The notes: generated from the sequence alone by a model not told the origin. 32,855 nt of DNA from Acidobacteriota bacterium (GCA_013289875.1 JABCZC010000049.1:1-32855), one strand, 5' to 3'; shown: positions 1 to 8,928, numbered from the stretch's first letter. Translations and numbers: made by a program.

Positions 1-52
1 CAGCGGTTACAACGACGTCGTCGCGTACAACAGGCAGGTCACGTTCGCGTGA
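1..52 (+). CDS. 3' end of an unidentified gene of the integrated element
   Basis: An open frame enters from the left edge and ends with TGA at 50-52. The visible C-terminus reads SGYNDVVAYNRQVTFA. Its stop overlaps the GTG start of the next frame (GTGA), which is the arrangement of translationally coupled genes. Only 16 residues are visible, so no family can be assigned. Confidence 0.45.
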   Translation, partial: SGYNDVVAYNRQVTFA

Positions 53-237
53 CGCCCTGTGAGCGTCCCTACTGCGTTCTCTGCATGACGCTAAGGCAGA
101 ACCAGCAACGGCAGGAACCCAAACGAAAGACAGGCGCACAACGTAAACGTGAACGCTACATCCGACGCCTGAAACTCACCGGCAGATGGATAGACAAAAC
201 ACAAATGAAATCAGAAAAGGATGAATTGAAACCATGA
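49..237 (+). CDS. Small, very basic hypothetical protein (62 aa)
   Basis: The frame starts with GTG inside the stop of the preceding gene and ends inside the ATG of the next gene (ATGA at 234-237), so it sits in a chain of overlapping genes. A GGCAGGT stretch about 10 bases upstream could serve as ribosome binding site. The product is rich in Lys, Arg and Gln, with a cysteine group C-x4-C-x2-C near residues 4-12 and a KRKTGAQRKRERYIRRLK patch in the middle. Such composition suggests nucleic acid binding, but that is inference. I do not recognise the family. The DNA is much more AT-rich than the chromosomal genes after 2845, consistent with phage or island origin. Confidence 0.5.
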   Translation: MTPCERPYCVLCMTLRQNQQRQEPKRKTGAQRKRERYIRRLKLTGRWIDKTQMKSEKDELKP

Positions 238-680
238 GCACCTCGTACTTTCCGACCACAGCGATCGCGAACACCCTGACCCCCGCAATCGTTTCTGCGA
301 GCGCGACCAGCGTAGAAAGCGGCCATCCGGCTATAGTGGTCGCGAGCACCAGCACATACGGCCAGTGCACTTGGTCAGGGTTTCGGAACATCACCACAAG
401 CGTCGATTCAACGCTGTTTGTGAACGTGCAATGCACGAAGCCCACACCGACTGACAGCGCGTTCACCGTAACAATTTCAGCGGACATCGGTGGCACGGTT
501 ACGACGCTCGCAACGATCCACGACACGCAATCGCAGATTACGGCCTATAGCGCCGACGTACCCTCGGGCACTGACCTGTCTACCGTTTCCGTCACGGTCA
601 ACGTGACCTGTACAGCTTCGTTAAGCGTGGCCAGCACCGCCCTCGCGACTTGCGCGGTTTACCCCATCATCTTGGGGTAA
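234..680 (+). CDS. Thr/Ser-rich beta-type hypothetical protein (148 aa), possible virion or surface protein
   Basis: The ATG overlaps the stop of the upstream gene and an AAAAGG motif lies about 15 bases before it. The protein is rich in Thr, Ser, Val and Ala with alternating hydrophobic residues, few charged residues and no obvious signal peptide or membrane helix. That composition is typical of beta-sandwich structural proteins of phages, but no family motif is visible. Four to five cysteines are spread through the chain (for example in YGQCTW, NVQCTK, NVTCTA and ATCAVY). It is the last gene of the coupled cluster: a hairpin spans its stop codon and an intrinsic terminator follows at 739-766. 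A role as a minor structural protein of the integrated element is a guess from composition and context. Confidence 0.6.
   Translation: MSTSYFPTTAIANTLTPAIVSASATSVESGHPAIVVASTSTYGQCTWSGFRNITTSVDSTLFVNVQCTKPTPTDSAFTVTISADIGGTVTTLATIHDTQSQITAYSADVPSGTDLSTVSVTVNVTCTASLSVASTALATCAVYPIILG
660..679 (+). repeat. Inverted repeat across the stop codon of the 148-aa gene
   Basis: TACCCCA and TGGGGTA form a 7-bp stem with loop TCATCT that includes the TAA stop. No T-run follows, so it is probably not a terminator by itself. It may protect the 3' end of the transcript. It is followed by short CGACAA-type repeats around 690-720. Confidence 0.5.
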
Positions 681-738
681 CGAGCCAACACGACAACACG
701 ACAACAGCGTAAACCGACAAAACGATAACCGACCTAGG

Positions 739-766
739 GCCGCATTCATTGCGGCTCTTTTCTTTT
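739..766 (+). terminator. Intrinsic terminator after the three-gene cluster
   Basis: GCCGCA (739-744), loop TTCAT, TGCGGC (750-755), then TCTTTTCTTTT. The 6-bp GC-rich stem with a T-rich tail lies 60 bases after the 148-aa gene on the same strand. Confidence 0.7.
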
Positions 767-796
767 GTGCAGGACAACCGAAAGGAGCACCTTTTT

Positions 797-1150
797 TTGA
801 AACTGAATACAACACCGCGTCCGCTCGATTGCGGAATGGACATCGATCTTTATCCCGCAAAGATGACAGAACAGGGATTGCCCAACTATTTCAACCTGAC
901 GTTTGAATCGAACCTGTCAGGACGTTTGAAGAAGAAAGACGCGTATTGGGCAGCCGTCAACACCGGTATGCAAGTAGACTGCGCCGAAGCCAACAACCTA
1001 CGCGTTTACTACAATGCAAAGAGCGAGTCTCACAGGGAGATCAGAGACGTGCTGACAGGGCGCAAGAAACCCGGCAGGACTAAGGGACTCATTCGCGCCA
1101 GCGTACCTAGACTCGGTGGAACCCGTAATAGGGGTCTGATGGTCGTTTAG
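797..1150 (+). CDS. Basic hypothetical protein (117 aa) with TTG start
   Basis: The TTG at 797 was chosen because AAAGGAG (781-787) lies 9 bases before it. The longer frame from 749 begins inside the terminator stem and has no such site. The product begins MKLNTTPRPLDC. It has a central YFNLTF/VNTGMQV region and a strongly basic C-terminus (GRKKPGRTKG, then RLGGTRNRG). I recognise no domain, and there is no signal peptide or membrane segment. Because it starts just beyond a terminator, it either depends on read-through or has its own promoter overlapping that region. Like its neighbours it is relatively AT-rich and belongs to the integrated element. Confidence 0.5.
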   Translation: MKLNTTPRPLDCGMDIDLYPAKMTEQGLPNYFNLTFESNLSGRLKKKDAYWAAVNTGMQVDCAEANNLRVYYNAKSESHREIRDVLTGRKKPGRTKGLIRASVPRLGGTRNRGLMVV

Positions 1151-1283
1151 GCCATTTTCAGCCTACTGATTCTAAAGGAGTATTAACCGCAAAATTGCGC
1201 TGGAACGGGGTTTTGATGTTCCCATATCATCTTGCCTGTTTAACGCCTTTTTGAACGTCAACGTTTTCGTTCTCTCAGCGTTC

Positions 1284-1289
1284 TATAAT
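1284..1289 (+). promoter_or_regulatory. Possible -10 element (TATAAT)
   Basis: A perfect TATAAT lies upstream of the 1313-1348 terminator, but no good -35 hexamer sits 16-18 bases before it. If active it would produce a transcript of only about 50 bases. Confidence 0.25.
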
Positions 1290-1312
1290 GATCCCACTAA
1301 TACACATCTACA

Positions 1313-1348
1313 CCCTGCTTCCAAGACATCGGAGGCAGGGGCTTTTTT
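1313..1348 (+). terminator. Strong intrinsic terminator next to the integrase 3' end
   Basis: CCCTGCTTCC (1313-1322) pairs with GGAGGCAGGG (1331-1340) with one G-U pair and loop AAGACATC, followed by GCTTTTTT. The 10-bp stem and T-run face rightwards. It therefore ends plus-strand transcription from the element and shields the oppositely oriented integrase from antisense read-through. Confidence 0.85.
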
Positions 1349-1364
1349 GTCGTTTACCGCGATC

Positions 1365-2594
1365 CTAGTAGAACTTCACCGACAATGCACGGGCACGTTG
1401 TGTCGCGTCGTCTTTATTCAGGTAGCGCATTATAGAGGCAAGATCGCTGTGGCCGACATACCCTTGGACCACGGCTATCGGGATGTTGCCGACATTGGCA
1501 AGCGTTGAAATGTAGTTCCTGCGAAACTTGTGAAGCGTGGCATCCGTGACCCCTGCACGCTTCGCGACACGCTGCAACCAGCGCAATAGGTGGCCGTTCT
1601 CTTGGTCCCCGTTGTTGCCGATTCCGAGAATCAGCTTCGACTTGATACCTGCCTTGCGTCGTGCTGTATGCCATGCTGTGAGCAGATCGTAAACATCATC
1701 GGCCATGGGGACGGTACGTTGTTCCTTATCTTTCACTTTGAAATTCAGATGCGGTTTGTCCTGCACCTTGAAGACACGGCTGTGAGCGTCGAAGATGATG
1801 TCCGAGTATTCTGCTGTAGACGCTTCCCGCTCGCGGAGACCCAGGCGCAGCATGAGCGTCACCGCTACACGCATATACTCGTCTGCCTCATCCATCAGGG
1901 CAGTCAGTTCAAACGTGTTGTATGTCGTGACACTCTTCTCTGTATAGGTCGGACGGGAATTGCTTGGCAACTTGACATCATGTCCCATGAACTTGAGGAA
2001 CGAGCGAAGCTGATTGTATTTGTTCGATACCGTGCGCTCTGACTGCGTCTTTCCGCCGCGTCCGTTCTGTTCACCGAGCCAGTTGCAGAACTGAGTCAGA
2101 TGTTCCTTACCGATCCCTCTCACGGTCTGCACGGTCGGGTGACACTTGACGAACTCAGTTAGCACGACGCGTGCTTTCTCGGCAGCTTCAAACTTGCTGT
2201 GTGACTTGCGGTCTGCAATGTAGGCTTCGATTGCCGTATACAGCGGCGACTGCTGCAAGACAGGGATAGCGGACGGTTCGGAATCAGGACGACGCTGGCC
2301 AGCTTTCAGCCGGTAGACGACCGATTCCGTGCTGCCGGTAACGAGAGTCCCAAGGATGGCTTCCTCATTAAGCCGTTGCACAAATGCATGAGGGTCTTCA
2401 CCCTTGGGAATCGAGATGTAGGTACGTTTCCCGCGTACACTCTTGGCGATAATGTAGCGACCGTTTGGGTGCGCGGCGACGGTAGCAGGGTCAGCAGGGA
2501 AGTAGCGCCATGATTTTGAACCTTGAGGACGACAGCACCAGAACAGGCGCGGTCCTGAGAACATTGCGAGAGGCTCTTGCTTTGTGGTGTCCAT
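1365..2594 (-). CDS. Tyrosine recombinase (site-specific integrase) of the element
   Basis: A phage/island integrase that would insert and excise the element at the adjacent tRNA-Ser gene. The 409 residues show an N-terminal arm-binding-like region (about 40-80, RYIIAKSVRGKRTYISIP). A helical core-binding domain follows (about 118-205). The catalytic domain comes last: Arg in LRLGLREREA (R254), a beta-hairpin Lys near KVKDKEQRTVPM (286-297), HKFR (H355, R358), GH at 381-382 and the nucleophile Tyr391 in MRYLNK. All of the R-K-H-R-H-Y set is present, so it is probably active. The ATG at 2594 has only a weak ribosome binding site. M11 (at 2564) is an alternative. The gene reads away from the tRNA, its start lying 77 bases from the tRNA 3' end, and could also be transcribed from the tRNA promoter. 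Confidence 0.93.
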   Translation of the reverse strand: MDTTKQEPLAMFSGPRLFWCCRPQGSKSWRYFPADPATVAAHPNGRYIIAKSVRGKRTYISIPKGEDPHAFVQRLNEEAILGTLVTGSTESVVYRLKAGQRRPDSEPSAIPVLQQSPLYTAIEAYIADRKSHSKFEAAEKARVVLTEFVKCHPTVQTVRGIGKEHLTQFCNWLGEQNGRGGKTQSERTVSNKYNQLRSFLKFMGHDVKLPSNSRPTYTEKSVTTYNTFELTALMDEADEYMRVAVTLMLRLGLREREASTAEYSDIIFDAHSRVFKVQDKPHLNFKVKDKEQRTVPMADDVYDLLTAWHTARRKAGIKSKLILGIGNNGDQENGHLLRWLQRVAKRAGVTDATLHKFRRNYISTLANVGNIPIAVVQGYVGHSDLASIMRYLNKDDATQRARALSVKFY

Positions 2595-2604
2595 GGCCTG
2601 ATTT

Positions 2605-2664
2605 TACAAAGCTGGTTGCCGTGCTTACAAAGGTCACTAAATGTTGATTCTAAATGACTTTGTA
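2605..2664. repeat. Three TACAAAG heptamers between integrase and tRNA
   Basis: TACAAAG occurs at 2605-2611 and 2626-2632 on the plus strand and as CTTTGTA at 2658-2664, all within the 76-base gap. Spacing is 21 bases for the direct pair. These are candidate arm-type integrase sites or operators for the integrase promoter. This is inference from position and repetition. Confidence 0.4.
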
Positions 2665-2670
2665 TCACGG

Positions 2671-2700
2671 CGGAGAGAGTGGGATTCGAACCCACGTTAG
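2671..2700. other. Probable attachment site (right junction) in the tRNA-Ser 3' end
   Basis: The tRNA acceptor and T-arm face the integrase, the usual place for integration of islands of this type. The tRNA is complete, so the crossover would lie in its 3' part. No second copy is present within positions 1-2600, so the other junction must be to the left of the window. Exact limits cannot be read here. Confidence 0.4.
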
Positions 2701-2757
2701 AGTTTCCCCTAAACACGCTTTCCAAGCGTGCGCCTTCAGCCACTCGGCCATCTCTCC
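2671..2757 (-). tRNA. tRNA-Ser(GGA)
   Basis: On the minus strand the 87 bases start with GGAGAGA and end with TCTCTCC plus discriminator G. CCA is not encoded. The anticodon stem CACGC/GCGTG encloses a loop with anticodon GGA (plus-strand 2721-2723). The long variable arm (TTAG/CTAA stem) is typical of serine tRNAs. The T-arm is GTGGG-TTCGAAT-CCCAC. It reads UCC and UCU serine codons. Confidence 0.97.
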
Positions 2758-2788
2758 AATAAGAGCTATCTTGAATTTAACACAGGCG

Positions 2789-2814
2789 TTGACCCCTGAA
2801 AGGGCGGGTACAAT
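2789..2814 (+). promoter_or_regulatory. Weak candidate promoter for the MATE gene
   Basis: TTGACC (2789-2794) and TACAAT (2809-2814) are separated by 14 bases, shorter than the optimal 17, about 30 bases before the MATE start. This is suggestive only. Confidence 0.3.
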
Positions 2815-2844
2815 CGGGAAACTGCGCACCTTTCAGCTCGACGA

Positions 2845-4221
2845 ATGCACTCATCCGATACCCTCATTTTTGACGAACACAGTGGTCCGGTAAATCTCGG
2901 CGCGGAGTTGCGCGCGTTGCTGGCGCTGGCCATTCCTGTGGCGTTGTCGGAAATCGGCTGGATGACGATGAGCGTCGTGGATGTGGTGATGGTCGGGAAG
3001 TTGGGTCCGGCGGCGATTGGTGCGGTGGGACTGGGCAACGCGATCTACTACGCGCCAGCCATCTTCGGCATTGGCTTGCTGCTGGGCCTGGACACGATGG
3101 TGTCGCGTTCGTGGGGGGCGCGCGATTTCGACGAGTGCCATCGCTGGCTGGCACAAGCGATGTATATCGCGTTGGCTTTCACGCCAATACTGATGCTCTT
3201 CGTTATTGGTGCGCGACCGCTGACTGCTGCGCACGGAGTTGATTCGCTGGTGGGCGTGTACACGCGGTCGTATGTACGAATTCTCAATTGGGGCACGTTG
3301 CCGCTGTTGATCTATGGCGGGTTCCGGCGTTATCTGCAGGGTGTCGGGCTGGTGCGGCCGGTGACGTTTGCACTTATTTCGGCGAACCTGGTGAATCTCG
3401 CCGGCAACTGGATTTTCATTTACGGAAAGCTCGGCATGCCTGCGCTCGGTGTCGGCGGATCGGCTATCTCGACGGTAGTGTCGCGGATTTATATGGCGGC
3501 CGTGCTTGTCTATTTTGCCTGGAGACACGAGCGGGGGCGCGGCCACCCACTGTTCGCGCACTGGCCTGCGCCGGACTGGAGGCGCATTCGCTCATTGCTC
3601 AACCTTGGCGTGCCAGCGGCATTCCAGGTAATTTTAGAAATGGCGGCCTTTGGAGCGGCGACGATCATGGCGGCGCATCTGAATCCGGTCGCGCTTGCGA
3701 CTCATGAGATTGCCCTTAGCTGCGCGGCGTATACATTCATGGTACCGCTGGGAATTTCCGCCGCGGCAGCGGTTGCAGTCGGACATGCGATCGGTGCGGG
3801 GAATCCGGCACGCGCGAGAAGAGCGGGATGGATGGCCGTCGGGCTGGGCGTGAGCTTCATGGGGCTGACGGCAGCGGCGTTTCTGGCGGTACCGCGGCCG
3901 ATCATGGAAATATACAGCCGCGATCCGCAGATACTCGCGATCGGCGTGCACATGCTGATGATTGTGGCCGCATTTCAGATATTTGACGGCTGCCAGACCG
4001 TGGCGACAGGTGCGCTGCGCGGGCTGGGTGAGACGAGGTTCCCAATGCTGACGAACTTTGCCGGATACTGGCTGTTCGGGCTGCCGTTGGGCGCGCTGAT
4101 GTGCTTCCGGTTGAAGTGGGGACTGTCGGGCCTGTGGACCGGCCTTACGATGGCGCTGATTGTGATCGCGTGCGTGCTGCTGCGGCGCTGGCAGGGCGCG
4201 AGTGTGCGTGCTCCAGGATAG
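2845..4221 (+). CDS. MATE family multidrug efflux transporter
   Basis: A 458-aa inner-membrane antiporter of the NorM/MdtK type. It exports cationic drugs or metabolites using a Na+ or H+ gradient. The protein has about twelve hydrophobic helices in two homologous halves. The first half carries the IPVALSEIGWMTMSVVDVVMVG segment (split here: ALSEIGWMTM, then VVDVVMVGKLG) and the second half the matching FQVILEMAAFGAATIMAAHL region. Length is typical for the family. Family knowledge does not fix the substrate, and no neighbouring gene indicates one. The ATG at 2845 has a poor ribosome binding site, but the frame upstream is not conserved-looking and the N-terminus fits. The gene converges on the Rrf2 regulator; a small hairpin (GTCCT/AGGAC at about 4245-4260) without T-run lies between them. 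Confidence 0.93.
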   Translation: MHSSDTLIFDEHSGPVNLGAELRALLALAIPVALSEIGWMTMSVVDVVMVGKLGPAAIGAVGLGNAIYYAPAIFGIGLLLGLDTMVSRSWGARDFDECHRWLAQAMYIALAFTPILMLFVIGARPLTAAHGVDSLVGVYTRSYVRILNWGTLPLLIYGGFRRYLQGVGLVRPVTFALISANLVNLAGNWIFIYGKLGMPALGVGGSAISTVVSRIYMAAVLVYFAWRHERGRGHPLFAHWPAPDWRRIRSLLNLGVPAAFQVILEMAAFGAATIMAAHLNPVALATHEIALSCAAYTFMVPLGISAAAAVAVGHAIGAGNPARARRAGWMAVGLGVSFMGLTAAAFLAVPRPIMEIYSRDPQILAIGVHMLMIVAAFQIFDGCQTVATGALRGLGETRFPMLTNFAGYWLFGLPLGALMCFRLKWGLSGLWTGLTMALIVIACVLLRRWQGASVRAPG

Positions 4222-4268
4222 CGGGGAGTTGGAGGAGATTGAGATGTCCTGATCTGAGGACTGGTGAC

Positions 4269-4682
4269 TTAGTGCTTGGATTTCTTGGTGATTTTTTTTA
4301 CTAGTTGGCTCAGGGTAGTCTGGTCCAGTTCTTTTTCGACTGCGCGGGCCACGTCTGCGAATACCTGGTCGAGGGCCGAGCTTACTTTGGATTGCGCACC
4401 GGAGAAAGATGCTCCATGAAGGAGGCCTCCGGTGTTGAGAGCGCTATGGATATCGCTGAGTGTGATTTCCTTTGCGGGACGTGCAAGTTTCGAGCCGCCG
4501 TTCGGGCCTTTCTGGCTTTCAACTAACTCCGCGTGTTGCAACAGGGAGAATACTCGACGGATAACTACGGGGTTAGTGTTGAGTTTGCGAGCAACGTCCT
4601 TCGAGGTCTGCAGTACATCCGGTTCGGCAGCGAGCAAAACGAGGGCGTGGACGCCGGTAGCGAATCGGGTATTGATGGCCAT
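4269..4682 (-). CDS. Rrf2 family transcriptional regulator without iron-sulfur cysteines
   Basis: A 137-aa DNA-binding protein with the Rrf2 winged helix: an N-terminal start MAINTRFATGVHALVLLA, the recognition helix region around ARKLNTNPVVIRRVFSLLQ, then GLVE-like AELVESQKGPNGGSKLARP for the wing. A dimerisation helix follows. IscR and NsrR in this family carry three cysteines for a [2Fe-2S] or [4Fe-4S] cluster. This protein has no cysteine at all, so it belongs with the cluster-free, YwnA-like members, which may sense something else. The C-terminus is Lys-rich (KKITKKSKH). Its target is unknown; the genes on either side (MATE, ymdB-like) are candidates only by proximity. Confidence 0.88.
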   Translation of the reverse strand: MAINTRFATGVHALVLLAAEPDVLQTSKDVARKLNTNPVVIRRVFSLLQHAELVESQKGPNGGSKLARPAKEITLSDIHSALNTGGLLHGASFSGAQSKVSSALDQVFADVARAVEKELDQTTLSQLVKKITKKSKH

Positions 4683-4886
4683 GATGCCACGCTAACACAG
4701 GTTTTCCGAATTCCGTATGGTGAAAAAGCTCAAGACGCTCTCCGGGATCATGATTCATTCCGCGTGTTGTGGGCGTATCCAGAGAAAGGATCGGGAGATT
4801 GTTCGCGTGATTGCGTCATTTCACGGGTGAAAACGGTATAGCATCGAAGTTTCTTCATTCTGCAGTTTGATCTCAGTTCAGGAGAC

Positions 4887-5693
4887 GTGCAAACTTTGCG
4901 GATTCTTTTTGTCGGCGATATTTTCGGCAGCGCGGGGCGGCGCATCGTGCGCGAACATCTGCCTCACGTGGTCGCGGAACGGCGTGTAGATCTGCTTGTT
5001 ATCAATGCTGAGAATGCGGCCGGCGGATTTGGCATAACTCCTGCCATCGCGGAAGATCTTTTCGATCTGGGCGCCCACGTGCTTACGACCGGAAATCATG
5101 TGTGGGACAAGCGCGAGATCATCGAGTACATGCAGTCTGCTCTGGAAGACAGCGACGGTCGTGCGCGACGGCTCATACGTCCGGCGAACTATGTTGAGGG
5201 AACTCCGGGTTACGGAGTCTATGAGGGCGAGTTGCCGAACGGGCAGACATACGCGGTCATCAATTTGCAGGGCCGCGTGTTTATGGGGTCGAGCGACGAT
5301 CCCTTTCGCGTAGCGGACAAACTGCTCGAGAAGATCAAGGCGAAAGTCGTTCTGGTCGACATACACGCCGAGGCGACCTCGGAAAAGATGGCGATTGGCT
5401 GGTATCTCGATGGCCGCGTGACGGCGGTGCTGGGCACGCATACTCATGTTCCAACCGCAGACGATCGCGTGCTGCCCGGTGGAACTGCCTACCAGACCGA
5501 CGTAGGCATGAGCGGCCCTTACAACAGTGTGATCGGTGTGGAGAAAGAGCTGGTGCTTCAGCGCTTCCTGACGGGCATGCCGGGAAAATTCGAGGCAGCC
5601 AAGGGCGATCCGCGCATGGCGGCGACTCTGATTGAGTGCGACGGCAAGACCGGGCGCGCGATTTCAACGCAGCGGTTGTTGCTGGCGGAGTAG
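4887..5693 (+). CDS. YmdB family metallophosphoesterase (TIGR00282 type)
   Basis: A 268-aa cytoplasmic dinuclear metal phosphodiesterase; the Bacillus YmdB member hydrolyses cyclic nucleotides and influences biofilm and motility decisions. Motifs in order are GDIFGSAG (D11), NAENAAGG (N40, E42, N43), TTGNHVWDKRE (N70, H71), VDIHAEATSEK (D158, H160) and GTHTHVPTADDR (H185, H187). These are the metal ligands of the family, and the length is usual. The start is GTG at 4887, chosen because AGGAG ends 5 bases before it and the protein then begins at the conserved beta strand MQTLRILFVGD. It ends 11 bases before the oppositely oriented lysS stop, with no visible terminator between, so the two transcripts probably overlap. 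Confidence 0.95.
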   Translation: MQTLRILFVGDIFGSAGRRIVREHLPHVVAERRVDLLVINAENAAGGFGITPAIAEDLFDLGAHVLTTGNHVWDKREIIEYMQSALEDSDGRARRLIRPANYVEGTPGYGVYEGELPNGQTYAVINLQGRVFMGSSDDPFRVADKLLEKIKAKVVLVDIHAEATSEKMAIGWYLDGRVTAVLGTHTHVPTADDRVLPGGTAYQTDVGMSGPYNSVIGVEKELVLQRFLTGMPGKFEAAKGDPRMAATLIECDGKTGRAISTQRLLLAE

Positions 5694-5704
5694 GTTTCTC
5701 TTCC

Positions 5705-7354
<1,650 letters not shown>

Positions 7355-7474
7355 TGGGCTTCCTTGAATGAAATGGCTCTTGCCAGTATAGCGTTGAGGG
7401 ACGGCCAGCCCACTCAAGCCAACAAGGGGCTTGAATGGGGCACCGTTGCGGCTGCTGATGTATAACAGGCAAGG

Positions 7475-7738
7475 ATGAATGCACCAAATCCGAATCCGGA
7501 GCAGAGAAAATCACAGGCCGGCGGTGCCATGGACACTTTTGTGAAGGCGGAGAGCCTGCTGCAGCTCGCTTTCATATTGCCCGCGGCCGTGCTGATCGGC
7601 TGGGGCGCAGGGGCGCTGCTTGACCGGTGGCTGCACACTAACTGGATTTATGTCGTAGGGCTTCTCTTCGGCTCGGCTGCGGGACTGGTCGAGGTCGTAC
7701 GGCAGGCGCTGCGGGCAGGCAACGAGAAGCAGAAATGA
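7475..7738 (+). CDS. atpZ: AtpZ-like F0F1-associated small membrane protein
   Basis: An 87-aa protein with a polar N-terminus and two hydrophobic helices (about 28-48 and 56-75) joined by [10 protein letters not shown], matching the AtpZ/AtpI family (PF09527 type) at the head of many atp operons. Such proteins form a membrane complex with AtpI implicated in Mg2+ or Ca2+ handling or in c-ring assembly. ATG 7475 is taken as start, with AGG immediately before it. M19 (7529), where conservation seems to begin, is a real alternative. A TATAAC hexamer at 7461-7466 would give a very short leader. The stop overlaps the next gene's ATG (ATGA), so the two are coupled. Confidence 0.8.
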   Translation: MNAPNPNPEQRKSQAGGAMDTFVKAESLLQLAFILPAAVLIGWGAGALLDRWLHTNWIYVVGLLFGSAAGLVEVVRQALRAGNEKQK

Positions 7739-8145
7739 ACGAGGCGAATCCGCTGTTGAATTTTTCAGATGCCGACTTGAAGGCCACGCTGCGGCGCGCT
7801 CTCAGAATGATGGCAGCAATGGCAGTGTTCGGCTTTGGCGTGCTCAACTTCCTTTCAGGCTGGCGTGCGGGGGTGCTTCTGCTTGCCGGAACTCTGGTTT
7901 CGGGCACCGGAGTGTACGAATGGCAGCAACTGGTCGGGCACATGAACGCGAAGCTGGATAACCAGAAAACTCCGCGTTCGACAGGCTGGGTTCTGACGAC
8001 GTTTTTCCTGCGGCTGGGGTTCGCCGCTGCGGTCATCTATGTTAGTCTAAGGTGTTTCAGAGGACCGTATTACGCGCTTGTGGCAGGTCTGGGGCTGGCA
8101 GCGTTAGCCTTACTTGTCGAGGTCGCGCGTCAGTCTCGATCCTGA
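7735..8145 (+). CDS. atpI: AtpI-like ATP synthase accessory membrane protein
   Basis: A 136-aa membrane protein with four predicted helices, in a fold like ATP synthase I proteins: LRRALRMMAAMAVFGFGVLN, then AGVLLLAGTLVSGTGVYEW, then a second pair after residue 85. Members assist assembly of the c-ring with subunit a. The sequence itself is poorly conserved. The assignment rests mainly on hydrophobicity, size and position between atpZ and atpB. The ATG overlaps the atpZ stop by four bases. The gap to atpB is 27 bases and contains the atpB ribosome binding site (AGGAATC). Confidence 0.72.
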   Translation: MNEANPLLNFSDADLKATLRRALRMMAAMAVFGFGVLNFLSGWRAGVLLLAGTLVSGTGVYEWQQLVGHMNAKLDNQKTPRSTGWVLTTFFLRLGFAAAVIYVSLRCFRGPYYALVAGLGLAALALLVEVARQSRS

Positions 8146-8172
8146 GAAGCAAATCAACGAACCGCAGGAATC

Positions 8173-8910
8173 ATGCAGGACTTACTCGCTTCGCTGACGC
8201 GACTGCTGAACCAGATCTTTGCCGGGCCGATCACGGCGCTGCTCACCATGCTGGGCATTCACGTCGCGCGCCCCAACGCGCCAATCAATGACGGGCTTAC
8301 GCTCGAACTCTGTGTGGCTGCCGCCATGCTGCTCTTCTTCGTTGTTGCCCGCTTCTCACTAAATGTCGAGAAGCCGGGAACGGTGCAAAACGTCGCCGAG
8401 GTCGTACATGAGTTTGTAAGCGATCAGGCGGATGCAATTATCGGCCACGGTTTTGAGTCGTTTGTGCCGTACGCGACCATGATTCTGATGTTCGTGCTCA
8501 GCTGCAACATGATCGGACTGCTTCCGGGCATGCCGACACCGACGGCGAATCCTTCGGTTCCGCTGGGGATCGCGATTCCCACGTTCTTTTATTACAACTG
8601 GCAGGGCTTGCGCGCGAACGGAGTCATCGGCTACATCAAGACATTTCTCGGGCCGATGTGGGCGATATCGTGGCTGATCGGGCCGATTGAGATCATTTCC
8701 AACCTGGCTCGCGTGATGTCGCTCACGATCCGTCTTTACGCAAATATGTTTGCGAGCGACCTGCTGACGCTGGTTTTTTTCTCGATGATCCCGATCGGGC
8801 TTCCGGCTGTCTTTCTGGGCCTGCATTTTTTCGTCGCGATCATTCAAGCTTATGTTTTCATGCTGCTCACGCTGATCTATCTGGCGCTGGCGGTCGCGCA
8901 CGAGCACTGA
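8173..8910 (+). CDS. atpB: ATP synthase F0 subunit a
   Basis: The membrane stator subunit that forms the two half-channels for ions against the c-ring. The 245-aa chain has the usual five to six helices, the signature SLTIRLYANMFASDLL with the essential Arg, and the C-terminal VAIIQAYVFMLLTLIYLALA helix. An N-terminal periplasmic segment precedes the helix AAMLLFFVVARFSLN. ATG at 8173 follows AGGAATC. It is the third gene of the atp operon and is followed by a 124-base leader for atpE, unusually long for an otherwise tight operon. Confidence 0.97.
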   Translation: MQDLLASLTRLLNQIFAGPITALLTMLGIHVARPNAPINDGLTLELCVAAAMLLFFVVARFSLNVEKPGTVQNVAEVVHEFVSDQADAIIGHGFESFVPYATMILMFVLSCNMIGLLPGMPTPTANPSVPLGIAIPTFFYYNWQGLRANGVIGYIKTFLGPMWAISWLIGPIEIISNLARVMSLTIRLYANMFASDLLTLVFFSMIPIGLPAVFLGLHFFVAIIQAYVFMLLTLIYLALAVAHEH

Positions 8911-8928
8911 GTTTTAGTTTTACGGCTG

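Larger units (their letters stand above)
1151..1364. other. Non-coding gap between the element genes and the integrase
   Basis: About 210 bases without a convincing gene. It contains an orphan AAAGGAG at 1174-1180, a TATAAT hexamer at 1284-1289 and the terminator at 1313-1348. A plus-strand frame is open from 1176 to 1508 but runs straight through the terminator and into the antisense of the integrase, has no good start and is not called. Confidence 0.5.

Noticed and set aside
1251..1508. 85-codon plus-strand frame overlapping the integrase 3' end
   Set aside because: It runs through the strong terminator at 1313-1348, has no ribosome binding site before its TTG, and its second half is antisense to the integrase.
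4815..4835. CGTGA...TCACG inverted repeat upstream of the ymdB-like gene as an operator
   Set aside because: Only 5-bp arms with a 10-base gap, no second copy near the MATE or rrf2 genes, so it may be chance.
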